Assembly (NCBI RefSeq): GCF_000430825.1
Contig: NZ_AUMT01000003.1
Span: 124,001-188,000, forward strand
Source of the DNA: Chryseobacterium daeguense DSM 19388
GTDB taxonomy: Bacteria > Bacteroidota > Bacteroidia > Flavobacteriales > Weeksellaceae
Length of the DNA: 64,000 nucleotides
Reading direction: 5' to 3'
A model generated the notes under the pieces. It saw only the letters and a list, made by a program, of their open reading frames with translations, was not told the origin of the DNA and made no database searches. Of the stretch, positions 52,137 through 61,822 are shown piece after piece. Position 1 is the first letter of the stretch. Each line of letters begins with the position of its first letter. The translations under genes were made by a program, and so were the position numbers.

Positions 52137-52787
52137 TTAATACTTTAAAAATCTAAAAGTCAAGTTAATTCTTTCTTTCATAGGAATCGTTGATTTGGCA
52201 ATTCGATGTTCCCAGTTTTCCTGTAAATCCCCTTTCATGATGAGTATTGAACCGTTTGGAAGTGGCAGACTGTATTTGCTTTGATAATGGTCTTTTTTTC
52301 TGAAATCAAAGTTTCTGGTCTGACCGAGGCTGATAGATGCAATAACAGGTCTTTTTCCATATCTGCTTTCCTTATCTTTGTGCCAAGCTACCGAATCATT
52401 TTGGTCACGATAAAGGTTTAATAGAACCCCATTGAACTTATAACCGAATTCTTGTTCAACTCTTTCTTTTAATGCCAGCAACTCCGGAGTCCAGGGATTG
52501 GTACTTGAAGCATTATTATCAGCCGACTCATAAGATTTTTTGTCATCACCATACCAGGTGGTTAGTCGTGGGGTTATGACTGTCTTATCATACATTTTCT
52601 GGGTACGTTGTTCCCATGGAGCCGTTTCAAACAGATGGTCTTTCAATCGATCCGCCTCTTCCCTGCTCAAGAAATTTTCTTTATATTCCAAAAGGTCTTT
52701 TGGAAACTCGTAAAATTCTTCAGTATCAAATAAACTCAGCTGGCTCATTGCAGTTTTCTTTAAAATATTTTTCTTTATGCCATCCAT
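52137..52787 (-). CDS. alkB: AlkB-family Fe(II)/2-oxoglutarate DNA dealkylase
   Basis: A 216-residue dioxygenase. The ligand motif WHKDKE gives the His-x-Asp pair, a distal His follows in NWEHRIAKS, and RINLTFR matches the Arg pair that binds 2-oxoglutarate. AlkB enzymes remove alkyl groups such as 1-methyladenine and 3-methylcytosine from DNA. Residues 16-20 are QLSLF, an exact beta-clamp-binding pentapeptide; translation could also start at Met14, leaving the motif at the extreme N-terminus. It is 74 bases downstream of the S24-type repressor gene. Confidence 0.92.
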   Translation of the reverse strand: MDGIKKNILKKTAMSQLSLFDTEEFYEFPKDLLEYKENFLSREEADRLKDHLFETAPWEQRTQKMYDKTVITPRLTTWYGDDKKSYESADNNASSTNPWTPELLALKERVEQEFGYKFNGVLLNLYRDQNDSVAWHKDKESRYGKRPVIASISLGQTRNFDFRKKDHYQSKYSLPLPNGSILIMKGDLQENWEHRIAKSTIPMKERINLTFRFLKY

Positions 52788-52861
52788 TTCTATGGGATAT
52801 TTTTTTCATCATTTGTATTTTTGATTTCCCTTTGGGAAGGTCTTTTATTTACAGACTATGT

Positions 52862-53638
52862 TTAAAAACCAGAAACCTTATTTTCCAAGTTTAGAATCGT
52901 GGTCTTCAAATCCCCAATCATCATTTTTAAATTGGCATAATCCGGCATTAAAGGTTTATAGTCTTTAGGTAAAATTCCCATTACATAACTCCATATTTCA
53001 ACTATATCCCCTAATGCAATGTCATAAGGTTCATAAAATAAATTATCAGCTGCTACCGTAATTGATTTTTTATTTCTCTTTAAAAATGTCTTATAAGTGA
53101 TACCTTCCTTAGTCACAAAAACATAATCCTTATCAGGTTTGAGGTCATCCAGTTTTTCAACATATTCTCCGATGATTATCGATTGATCGGCAAAAGGTGG
53201 CATCGAATCGCCGTCTGCCAGAAAGCCTCTGTATTTTCCATTTTTTAAAAATGGCAGAAGAATCCTCATAAGTTTTTCAATATAGCCAGGATCATTGAAG
53301 CCTTTCAAATAACCCATTGAAGCTTTTTGTGGAACGATCTCAATGTAATTATTACCATCCTTATCCACAACAATAGGCAGGACTACCCGATTATTGGGCA
53401 AATTCAAAATATCATCAATTGGATATTTTCTAATGTCAACAGTAACTAAAAGATCAATGCTGATATTGTAGTATTTGGAGATCCTTATCAACACATCAAT
53501 TGGCGGTTCTGCCTTTTCATACTCATAAGAAACATATCTCGATCTGGTAAGAATGAGTTCATCCGCCAGCTTCTGCTGCGTTAGATTATTCTTACCTCTT
53601 AAAAACACGATGTTATCTGCAAAAATTGACATTGTCAT
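52862..53638 (-). CDS. LexA-like XRE/S24 transcriptional repressor
   Basis: A 258-residue protein. Residues about 5-60 form an XRE helix-turn-helix (LRGKNNLTQQKLADELILTRSRYVSYEYEKA). The C-terminal S24 peptidase domain has the Ser nucleophile near 145 in LADGDSMPP and the general-base Lys near 183 in GITYKTFLKR, the LexA/UmuD self-cleavage pair. It would be inactivated on DNA damage via RecA. Its start codon lies inside the 19-bp palindrome at 53632-53650, so it probably represses itself and the divergent dinB-dnaE operon. Confidence 0.88.
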   Translation of the reverse strand: MTMSIFADNIVFLRGKNNLTQQKLADELILTRSRYVSYEYEKAEPPIDVLIRISKYYNISIDLLVTVDIRKYPIDDILNLPNNRVVLPIVVDKDGNNYIEIVPQKASMGYLKGFNDPGYIEKLMRILLPFLKNGKYRGFLADGDSMPPFADQSIIIGEYVEKLDDLKPDKDYVFVTKEGITYKTFLKRNKKSITVAADNLFYEPYDIALGDIVEIWSYVMGILPKDYKPLMPDYANLKMMIGDLKTTILNLENKVSGF

Positions 53639-53650
53639 AATTTATGACAA
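53632..53650. promoter_or_regulatory. 19-bp palindromic operator over the repressor start codon
   Basis: TTGTCATAATTTATGACAA is a perfect 9-1-9 palindrome that covers the repressor start codon and lies 43 bases before dinB. It is the expected binding site of the S24-type repressor. Confidence 0.75.
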
Positions 53651-53693
53651 CAAATATACGCATTTTGTTTAAAAACGTGACTAAGTTTGCAAT

Positions 53694-54836
53694 ATGGAAA
53701 GAGCAATTGCGCATATGGATATGGACACGTTCTTTGTCTCCTGTGAACGGCTAAAAAACTCAATATTAGAGAAACAGCCGGTCATCATTGGAGGTGGCGA
53801 CCGTGGCGTTGTGGCCTCGTGCTCGTATGAGGCAAGAGAATTTGGTGTCCGTTCGGCAATGCCCATTAAGATGGCTTTGCGACTGTGCCCGGAAGCCAGA
53901 GTGATCAAAGGAGATATGGAATATTATTCCAATATGTCTCATCTGGTGACAGAGGTCATTCAGGAAAGAGTACCCGTGTTGGAAAAAGCCAGTATTGACG
54001 AATTTTATCTGGATCTTTCCGGAATGGACAAATTCTTTGGCTGCTACCAATGGACTAATGAAATTGCGGATGCAGTTACAAAGAACACAGGCCTACCGAT
54101 AAGTTTTGCACTATCTACCAACAAAACGGTTTCTAAAATTGGTACCGGAGAATCCAAACCTACTGGCAGGTGTGAGGTAAAGGAGGACAATATTCAAAAC
54201 TTCCTGAATCCTCTATCGATAAAAAAGATTCCGATGATCGGACCTGAGACCTTTCAGCTTTTCTCACGATTAGGCGTCAAGACTATCAAGACCCTCTCTG
54301 AAATGCCTGTCGATGTATTACAGGAGTTGATCGGAAAGAATGGCACTATCCTTTGGAAAAAAGCGCATGGAATCGATGAAACCCCTGTTGTTCCCTATTC
54401 CGAAAGGAAATCAATTTCCACAGAGGATACGTTTTCTCAGGATACTATCGATACCCTAAAGATTAGAAGCATATTATCCGGGATGGTTGAAAAGCTTGCT
54501 TTCCAGCTGAGACAAGAAAAGTGGCTTACCTCAACAGTTTCGGTCAAGATCCGATATTCCAATTTCGACACCGAGATCAAGCAATGCAAGATTCCATACA
54601 CCTCAGCTGACCATACACTGCTCAGATATGTATTGGAACTTTTTAAGAAGCTATACACCAGAAGGATGAGAATAAGGCTGATCGGCGTTAAGTTCACAGG
54701 ACTGGTTCACGGCTGTCATCAGATGGATCTTTTCGAAGATACGGAAGAGCTCATTTCACTGTATGAAACTATGGATAAGATCAAGAACCGATTTGGGGTT
54801 TCCAGTATCGGCCGAGCGTCAGGATTTTTAAAATAA
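53694..54836 (+). CDS. dinB: DNA polymerase IV-type Y-family polymerase
   Basis: A 380-residue Y-family polymerase. The N-terminal MDMDTFFVSCE and the catalytic SIDEFYLDLSG carry the acidic metal ligands. Little-finger and palm domains are complete. A C-terminal QMDLF (about 343-347) is a clamp-binding pentapeptide. In Bacteroidota, DinB- or ImuB-type genes paired with an error-prone DnaE form a damage-inducible mutasome; here dnaE follows 10 bases later. Translesion synthesis is the likely role; whether this is a true Pol IV or an ImuB-like accessory is not fully resolved, though the catalytic residues are present. Confidence 0.9.
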   Translation: MERAIAHMDMDTFFVSCERLKNSILEKQPVIIGGGDRGVVASCSYEAREFGVRSAMPIKMALRLCPEARVIKGDMEYYSNMSHLVTEVIQERVPVLEKASIDEFYLDLSGMDKFFGCYQWTNEIADAVTKNTGLPISFALSTNKTVSKIGTGESKPTGRCEVKEDNIQNFLNPLSIKKIPMIGPETFQLFSRLGVKTIKTLSEMPVDVLQELIGKNGTILWKKAHGIDETPVVPYSERKSISTEDTFSQDTIDTLKIRSILSGMVEKLAFQLRQEKWLTSTVSVKIRYSNFDTEIKQCKIPYTSADHTLLRYVLELFKKLYTRRMRIRLIGVKFTGLVHGCHQMDLFEDTEELISLYETMDKIKNRFGVSSIGRASGFLK

Positions 54837-54846
54837 AGCATCACTC

Positions 54847-57800
54847 ATGTTTCTCAATTGCCATACTTATCACAGCCTGCGTTACGGGACCATCTCTGTT
54901 GAAGATCTGGTTCAGCTGGCTGTTGATCATCGATTAAAGGTTTTGGCTCTGACTGACATCAATACGGTTACCGGTATCTATCAGTTTTACAAACTCTGTC
55001 AGGAAAGAGGCATCAAACCGATCGTTGGGGTCGATGTGCGGGTTAAAAATGAGCAGTACTTCGTGTGTATTGCCAAAAATCCAAAAGGCATTGCAGAGGT
55101 CAACAGGCTTTTGACTAATTATAATTGTGTAGGAATCGAGATCGCTAAAGCTAATCCAGAACTGAAGGATAGTTTTGTAATCTATCCCTTAACAAATATT
55201 CCTGAAAAACTGCTTGAACATGAATTTATCGGGATAAGACAGGATGAGCTCAATCGGTTGTTCGATCCTGAATTGAAAGCTTTGAACCATAAAATGGTTA
55301 TCCTGCATCCGGTAACCTTTAAGATGGAGGACGAATATGAACTGCATAAGGTTTTGAGGGCAATAGCAGGAAACACCCTGTTCACCAAATTGACAGAAGA
55401 TGATCATTGTAAGAACAATGAGACCTTTATTGATAAAAGACAACTGTTGGAGAAGTACTGCCAGTATCCTGAGATCATTGAAAATACCAAATATATTGTC
55501 AATGCTTGCAGCTTCGATTTTGACTTTAAAACACCGAAAAATAAAAAACATTATACCGATAGCAAAGAAAATGATTTTAAACTGCTGAAACAATTGGCTT
55601 TTGAAGGGTTATGTGATCGCTATTCTCTTGATAATATGCAAGCCAGGGAAAGAATGGAAAAAGAATTGGCAGTCATTGACCAGTTGAATTTTTGCGGTTA
55701 CTTTTTAATTACTTGGGACATTATCCAATACAGCAAACGAACAGGATTTATGCATGTGGGACGAGGAAGCGGCGCCAACTCCATTGTTAGCTATTGCATT
55801 GGAATTACTGACATTTGCCCTTTGGAACTGGATTTATATTTTGAAAGATTTTTGAATCTTAACCGGAAGACACCTCCTGATTTTGATATCGACTGGAGCT
55901 GGAAGAACCGGGATACCATACTAGAATATATCTTTAACAAATATGGAAAAGACCACGTCGCTTTTTGTGGAACTAATGTGGAGTTCAAGAGCAGATCAAG
56001 ATTTAGGGAGCTTGGAAAAGTGTTTGGGCTTCCTAAAGATGAATTGGATCAACTCTCTAAAAAACCGAAAGATCAGCATGATCAGAATTCTATTGTCCAT
56101 GAGGTATATAAATATGAAAGATTGCTTATAGGTTTTCCTAATCAAAGAAGCATGCATTCCTGTGGTATCCTGATTTCTGAGGAACCGATCACCAATTATT
56201 CTGCTTTAGAGTTCCCACCAAAAGAATTCCCGATCGTACAGTTCGATATGCATACGGCTGAAGAGATAGGCCTTGAAAAATTTGATATCCTCTCACAAAG
56301 AGGACTAGGAACAATTAAAGATACAGTCAAGTTGATTGAGGAAAAAAAAGGGATTATTGTCGACATTGAAGATACAAGGATTTCAAAGAATGAGACCAAA
56401 TGCAATGAATATCTAAGTATCGGGAAGACCATCGGTTGTTTTTACATTGAATCCCCCGCAATGCGTGGATTATTAAGAAGATTGAAATGTGAAAATTATA
56501 AGGTTCTGGTGGCTGCCTCCTCTATCATTCGTCCAGGAGTAGCACAGAGCGGAATGATGCGCGAGTATATCTTCCGACATAACCATCCGGATCAATTTGA
56601 ATATTTCCATGAGGTCTTTGAAAAAGAATTAGGAGAAACCTATGGCATTATGGTCTATCAGGAAGATGTCATCAAGATAGCACTTCATTTCGGGGGAGTT
56701 TCTGCGGAAAACGGTGATGTTTTAAGAAGGGCAATGAGCGGCAAAGGACGCTCCTTATCTGCCTTACAGAAATTAAAAGATGACTTCTTTGAATCCTGTA
56801 AGAAAAAAGGGCATCCTGAACAATTGTCCCAGGAAGTCTACAGACAGATCGAATCTTTTGCAGGATATTCCTTTTGTAAAGCCCATTCTGCCTCTTATGC
56901 GGTAGAAAGTTATCAGAGTCTTTATCTAAAGGCCTACTACCCCATTGAATTTATGGTATCAGTCATCAATAATGGTGGTGGGTTTTATAGAACAGAAGTT
57001 TATGTGCACGAAGCTAAAATGGCAGGAGCGACCATTCACAATCCTTGTGTCAACCTCAGTGAAATTCAGACGACGGTCTATGGTACTGATGTGTACTTGG
57101 GATTTTTGCACATTGAAAAGCTTGAAGCTGCGGTCAAGCAATTTATTGCTGAAGAACGAAAAAACAATGGAGAGTACAGATCGCTTGAGGATTTTGTTAA
57201 ACGAATATCCATTGGTATTGAATCATTACAAACACTCATTTTTATTGGAGCCTTCAGGTTTACAGGAAAACAAAAACACGAACTGCTGATCGAAGCAAGA
57301 TTCTTATTATCAAAAGGGCAGTATAAAACTAAGATCATTTCTTTATTTGATGAACCTCAAAAAGATTATAAATTACCAGTTATTGAAAAGAATAAATTTG
57401 AAGACGCTTTCGATGAAATTGAAATCTTAGGCTTTTCTGTTTCCTTCTCTATATTTGACCTGCTTAAAACAAAATACAGAGGTCACGTTCTGGTAAAGGA
57501 TCTTCTTAAATATCATAAGAAGCAGGTCAAGATGCTAGCCTATCTGATTTCAAGAAAACACGTTCCCATTAAAAAGAAAAATCATCCCGGAAAGAAAGAT
57601 GATATGTATTTCGGGACTTGGATCGATGCCGAAGGACAGTATTTTGACACAGCCCACTTCCCTGACAGTCTCAGAAGGTTTCCTTTTAAGGAAGGTGGTA
57701 TCTATCTACTATTGGGAACCGTTGAGGTAGATTATCACTTTCCGACCGTTACCATCACAAAAATGGCAAATATGCCGCTGATTGCAGATCCTCGATATTC

Positions 57801-57924
57801 GATGGATAAGGAAAAATCACTGGAAATAGAAAGAAGTCTTCGGGAAGATGTGAGTGTCACTTTTAGAGAGCCATATCCACAAGAACATGAAATTGAATTG
57901 CCCCGTAAGAAAATGGGATATTAA
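54847..57924 (+). CDS. Error-prone DNA polymerase III alpha-type subunit (DnaE2-like)
   Basis: A 1025-residue C-family polymerase, close to the length of the error-prone DnaE2 group and shorter than replicative DnaE1. It begins with a PHP-like domain (NCHTYHSLRYGTISVEDLV). The palm carries RGSGANSIVSYCIG and PPDFDIDWSW, which holds the catalytic Asp pair. A SLFDE sequence near 830 could be a clamp contact. Two-gene dinB-dnaE operons under a LexA-like repressor are the Bacteroidota equivalent of the imuAB-dnaE2 mutasome. Role: mutagenic lesion bypass. Confidence 0.88.
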   Translation: MFLNCHTYHSLRYGTISVEDLVQLAVDHRLKVLALTDINTVTGIYQFYKLCQERGIKPIVGVDVRVKNEQYFVCIAKNPKGIAEVNRLLTNYNCVGIEIAKANPELKDSFVIYPLTNIPEKLLEHEFIGIRQDELNRLFDPELKALNHKMVILHPVTFKMEDEYELHKVLRAIAGNTLFTKLTEDDHCKNNETFIDKRQLLEKYCQYPEIIENTKYIVNACSFDFDFKTPKNKKHYTDSKENDFKLLKQLAFEGLCDRYSLDNMQARERMEKELAVIDQLNFCGYFLITWDIIQYSKRTGFMHVGRGSGANSIVSYCIGITDICPLELDLYFERFLNLNRKTPPDFDIDWSWKNRDTILEYIFNKYGKDHVAFCGTNVEFKSRSRFRELGKVFGLPKDELDQLSKKPKDQHDQNSIVHEVYKYERLLIGFPNQRSMHSCGILISEEPITNYSALEFPPKEFPIVQFDMHTAEEIGLEKFDILSQRGLGTIKDTVKLIEEKKGIIVDIEDTRISKNETKCNEYLSIGKTIGCFYIESPAMRGLLRRLKCENYKVLVAASSIIRPGVAQSGMMREYIFRHNHPDQFEYFHEVFEKELGETYGIMVYQEDVIKIALHFGGVSAENGDVLRRAMSGKGRSLSALQKLKDDFFESCKKKGHPEQLSQEVYRQIESFAGYSFCKAHSASYAVESYQSLYLKAYYPIEFMVSVINNGGGFYRTEVYVHEAKMAGATIHNPCVNLSEIQTTVYGTDVYLGFLHIEKLEAAVKQFIAEERKNNGEYRSLEDFVKRISIGIESLQTLIFIGAFRFTGKQKHELLIEARFLLSKGQYKTKIISLFDEPQKDYKLPVIEKNKFEDAFDEIEILGFSVSFSIFDLLKTKYRGHVLVKDLLKYHKKQVKMLAYLISRKHVPIKKKNHPGKKDDMYFGTWIDAEGQYFDTAHFPDSLRRFPFKEGGIYLLLGTVEVDYHFPTVTITKMANMPLIADPRYSMDKEKSLEIERSLREDVSVTFREPYPQEHEIELPRKKMGY

Positions 57925-58098
57925 TTTTTTAAACAAAAAATATTATAATAATTTGATATTCTAATAAATGAATTATAGATTCAATTTAATTTGTAGTATC
58001 AATTGTTTAACTTAATATGTTAAATTAGCTCATAAATATTTTTAGTAATTACAAATATTGTACGAAAAAGATAGCTAAAAAAAAATCAACCATAACCG

Positions 58099-60132
58099 AT
58101 GAATAGAAAATTAACTACAAACTCTAGATTAGTAAATGAATTATTTGCAAACTACATTAGTACGTTTACAGCATTTTGTGAATTAATTAACAATTCTATC
58201 CAGGCAAAAGCGAACAATGTATGGATTGATATAGATTATACCGATAATTCTGAAATACATCCAACAATTATAAGTCAGATTACAATCAAAGATGATGGAA
58301 TTGGCGTACACAGAAATGAACTTGAAAAAAAATTGCTCGATATTGGTACAACAAACAAAGTTGGGGGCAAGGGTATTGGACGATTTGCTAGTTTTCAACT
58401 TGGTAAAAGTGTTATGATTGAAACAGTAGGTTTTTCCAGCAGTAAGAATAATTACAGTAAAGTTCAGATTCCCTTACATTTCGATATGTTCGGTAAAAAT
58501 TTAAATGTCTCTGAAATTGATATAGATTCAAAAGAAGAAACACTGTCCGGTAAGAAGTATAATACTTATTACAAAGTTGAAATTTCTGAATTTTATACTT
58601 TTTTGATAACTGATAAAGAACCCAAAAAGAAAATAATTGATAAATTCCTTAAGGACAATATTGCGGATGCTATATTTGAAAAATACCCTCTGAAAATCTT
58701 CAATAAGGAAATTACATTTCATATTAATGGTGTCAAAATTGAGCCTTCACAGTTTATAATTGGCAATCCTGTCACAAAAATCTACCCTTATGTAGATCTT
58801 AAAGGTGTGGAACATAAAATTGTTTTTAATTTTATAAAAATTAAAAAAGTTGAAAAGATTAAAGTTTTTCTAACAACCAATAATGCTGGCATTCAGACAA
58901 TTGCTAACAGTTTTGAGTTTGACGCAACATGGTTAAGTCCTAAAACCGGTGGATGGTATATTTACATTGAGTCAAACACATTGTCAACAGATCTCTACAG
59001 AAATATTGATTTGGATGATATGGATGAAGATTGGAAAAACTACAGACCTTTTATCAAAGATCATATCTCCTCATTCTATAAATCTATCAATGCAGAATTT
59101 GATAATTTTTCGCAAAAATTAAAAAGTGATGAGTACTACCCCTTTAGAGAAAAAATCAGTAGTTCGCGATCTAAAATTGTTGTCTTTGACAAACTAGCCT
59201 ACTTGGTAGAAGATAAATATCATTTACTCAATGAGAATAATAAGCTGAGAGAAATTATATATCCCCTAATCGACAGAACAATCTCTAACGGGGAGCTTGA
59301 CAATATATTAAAGAACATCCTTCATCTCAATTCAAAGACGATCAGTAAATTTTCTGAATTACTGCAAAGGACGGACTTAGAAAATGTAATTGAATTTTCA
59401 GATAAAGTTGCACGAAAAATTGAGGATTTGGAATTTTTAGAAAAGTTAGTATATAGCGAAATTTCTAAGAATGTTAAAGAAAGGAAAGAGCTGCACAAGT
59501 TTCTTGAAAAAATGCTCTGGGTATTTGGTGAAGAATATAACGACACGACAAAACTTTTATCAGACAAAAATCTGGAAAAAAATCTTTTACAGTTGCGAGC
59601 TGATACGATGACATACAAAGTGTCTAAAAAAGATGACAATATCGAAAAAGTTGATCGATCTGTTTCATCAATCACCGATCTGTTTTTATACAATGAAAGA
59701 ATAATAGATCATAAGAAGAGAGAAGTATTGGTTGTAGAACTGAAAGCACCACGTGTAAAAATCAGTCCTAAAGAATTAGAACAGGTAATGAAATATGCAA
59801 CGGAAATTGATAAACTTAACTCAATTAGCAAAAATGTCAGCTTTAAAATTTTACTGATCAGTTCAGGAATAAATTCAGATGCCGAATATAGATTAAATGG
59901 TAGTCGCCAAAAAGAAGATAATCCATATTTCTATTTTAGAAACGAAAATAAAAATGTTGAGATATGGGTAATGAAATGGTCTGAACTCATAGAGAATGTA
60001 AGAAGAAAGCTTCAGTATATGTCCCATATATTACATACTAAAGATGTAGATGTACACGAAAAAGCATCAAGAGATTTTGAAGATATTGAATTCGGAAAAT
60101 ATAATTCTACACTAAAGAAAGTAGCAATGTAA
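58099..60132 (+). CDS. GHKL ATPase fused to a nuclease-like domain
   Basis: A 677-residue protein. The N-terminal GHKL (Hsp90/MutL-type) ATPase has the N-box ELINNSIQA (about 28-36), DDGIGV (about 65-70) and GGKGIGRFAS (about 89-98). A linker and coiled-coil-rich middle (about 350-500) lead to a C-terminal part with EVLVVELKAPRV (about 540-551) and downstream helices like a PD-(D/E)xK nuclease core (E-x-K with a preceding acidic strand). The fusion resembles MORC/MutL-like defence ATPases paired with nuclease output. It is followed 39 bases later by a NucS-like nuclease gene, suggesting a two-gene system. Confidence 0.7.
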   Translation: MNRKLTTNSRLVNELFANYISTFTAFCELINNSIQAKANNVWIDIDYTDNSEIHPTIISQITIKDDGIGVHRNELEKKLLDIGTTNKVGGKGIGRFASFQLGKSVMIETVGFSSSKNNYSKVQIPLHFDMFGKNLNVSEIDIDSKEETLSGKKYNTYYKVEISEFYTFLITDKEPKKKIIDKFLKDNIADAIFEKYPLKIFNKEITFHINGVKIEPSQFIIGNPVTKIYPYVDLKGVEHKIVFNFIKIKKVEKIKVFLTTNNAGIQTIANSFEFDATWLSPKTGGWYIYIESNTLSTDLYRNIDLDDMDEDWKNYRPFIKDHISSFYKSINAEFDNFSQKLKSDEYYPFREKISSSRSKIVVFDKLAYLVEDKYHLLNENNKLREIIYPLIDRTISNGELDNILKNILHLNSKTISKFSELLQRTDLENVIEFSDKVARKIEDLEFLEKLVYSEISKNVKERKELHKFLEKMLWVFGEEYNDTTKLLSDKNLEKNLLQLRADTMTYKVSKKDDNIEKVDRSVSSITDLFLYNERIIDHKKREVLVVELKAPRVKISPKELEQVMKYATEIDKLNSISKNVSFKILLISSGINSDAEYRLNGSRQKEDNPYFYFRNENKNVEIWVMKWSELIENVRRKLQYMSHILHTKDVDVHEKASRDFEDIEFGKYNSTLKKVAM

Positions 60133-60171
60133 TAATGTTCTAAAATTAGACAGATCAAACCAAAGAAAAAG

Positions 60172-61701
60172 ATGGCTAAACAAGTTGAACATCTCATCAG
60201 AGACTGGCTGGTAGATCATCCTGAATTCATTGAAAAGGGACTCCAAGTCATAGATAAAGAGCATTATCTTCCGGATTCTATCGGCACCAATGGGTTTATC
60301 GATATTTTATGCAAAGACATTTATGATAATTTTGTTATCATTGAGATCAAAAGATCCGATCCGGCAGCCAGACAGGCTTTTACGGAAGTATTCAAATATG
60401 CCGAACTGATCCAAAATAATTATAATGCCAGAAATAGCGAAATCAGGATCATCATCATTTCAACCCATTGGGATCAAATGATACGTGCCTTCTCACATAT
60501 CTGCTTTAGATCAACTTTTGCATTAATGGGTCTGCAGATTTTTATTGATGAAAAATCAAAAATTCCAGTAGACAAAGAAGAAATATCTCCAATATCTTCC
60601 AGAACTTTCTCCAGAAAATTTATGTCTTCACAGATCATATATCTCTTTTGCGAGCAAGAAAAACGAACGAAGGCTCACCAAGTAGTCAGTAAAAAATTAG
60701 ATGGTGCCAACTTTTCGGACTATGTAACGGTTGATCTTGATTCTCCAAATGAACGTGGCTTCTATCCTTATGCGCTAAGTGTTGCCTTTCAAAGATTTAC
60801 TGACATTGAGCTCCTAAAATTTATTACTAATCTAAAAGGAGAAAAATTTCTAGAACTAGACGAGAACGAATTTGAGACTGAAGAAGAATATCTTCATGAT
60901 CTGGAACAAACGTTTTTATTATCCCTCGATATGACTAAGCACATTGATTCACTGGAATCAAGCTCAGCCGAAAAATTCGAGAGTGTTACTGGTATCCAAA
61001 ATTGGAAGATCCGAACACTAAAGAAATATGGGATATTTAAATCTGATCCTAGGTACAATGATGAATTACTCATGAAGGAACTAAAGGGTCATGACGGTAC
61101 CAGTTGCAATAAATTTGTGGCATTTTCAGCATCAGATCAAAAAGAAAGAATACAGGAAATTTTTACTGAATGTCAATTTTGTTTGAGTCATACACCGCAA
61201 TGGCAATTATTCATAAGTTTTATCTTATCACAGTTAATCAGTTCAAAAGAAAAATATAAAATCATTGTAGATATCTACAATCCTGATTCAATTGTTACAG
61301 CATTCTACTTTGCCCTGACCAAAGGTAACCTAGACTATCTTCCTACATTTCTAATTATCATTGATTTTCTGGATACTAAAAAAACAGAGTTCTATTGTGG
61401 TCAGATAACTTCTAATGGGATAAAACCCAAGGTAAGTTTGTTTAATTCTGATGAGATGTTCGATCTTCAGCTTTTTCCGGAAAATGAAATTGTTGCAAAA
61501 AAAATGGGACTTATTTACAGCATAAGGAAAACGGTATTCATTGAGACCCTCGAAACATCGAACAAATTTGTTGTTCTAAAAAAAGATAAGGTCCACCATC
61601 TGAATAAACACTATCCTTCAATTGACGAATATATTATTTCAAATAAAATGGCAGTTTCAAAAATGATAAAAGAATTTAATACGCTTTATGCGGAATTCTA
61701 A
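60172..61701 (+). CDS. NucS/DUF91-like endonuclease domain protein
   Basis: A 509-residue protein. Residues about 38-62 have GFIDILCKDIYDNFVIIEIK, a PD-(D/E)xK core with D and E-x-K as in NucS/DUF91 endonucleases, which act on branched or mismatched DNA. The remainder (about 150-509) is an uncharacterised domain with conserved aromatic blocks and does not match a family I can name. It lies directly downstream of the GHKL-nuclease fusion, so the two may form one defence or repair system. Confidence 0.68.
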   Translation: MAKQVEHLIRDWLVDHPEFIEKGLQVIDKEHYLPDSIGTNGFIDILCKDIYDNFVIIEIKRSDPAARQAFTEVFKYAELIQNNYNARNSEIRIIIISTHWDQMIRAFSHICFRSTFALMGLQIFIDEKSKIPVDKEEISPISSRTFSRKFMSSQIIYLFCEQEKRTKAHQVVSKKLDGANFSDYVTVDLDSPNERGFYPYALSVAFQRFTDIELLKFITNLKGEKFLELDENEFETEEEYLHDLEQTFLLSLDMTKHIDSLESSSAEKFESVTGIQNWKIRTLKKYGIFKSDPRYNDELLMKELKGHDGTSCNKFVAFSASDQKERIQEIFTECQFCLSHTPQWQLFISFILSQLISSKEKYKIIVDIYNPDSIVTAFYFALTKGNLDYLPTFLIIIDFLDTKKTEFYCGQITSNGIKPKVSLFNSDEMFDLQLFPENEIVAKKMGLIYSIRKTVFIETLETSNKFVVLKKDKVHHLNKHYPSIDEYIISNKMAVSKMIKEFNTLYAEF

Positions 61702-61757
61702 AGAACTAAATTACTTTATTTGTAATAAGTTGCCATTCGAATGTAATAAGTTGTATA

Positions 61758-61801
61758 AATATTGGTCATGCTCAAACGCAAGTTCGTGCATGACCAATAT
61801 T
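61758..61801. terminator. Bidirectional terminator between the nuclease and metal-ATPase genes
   Basis: AATATTGGTCATGC at 61758-61771 is the exact reverse complement of GCATGACCAATATT at 61788-61801, with a 16-base loop and T-rich flanks on both strands. It separates two convergent genes. Confidence 0.75.
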
Positions 61802-61822
61802 AAGTATTTTTTCTTAGGCTTT

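Noticed and set aside
52616..52894. Small plus-strand ORF opposite the AlkB gene
   Set aside because: It overlaps most of the AlkB start region and has no recognisable features.
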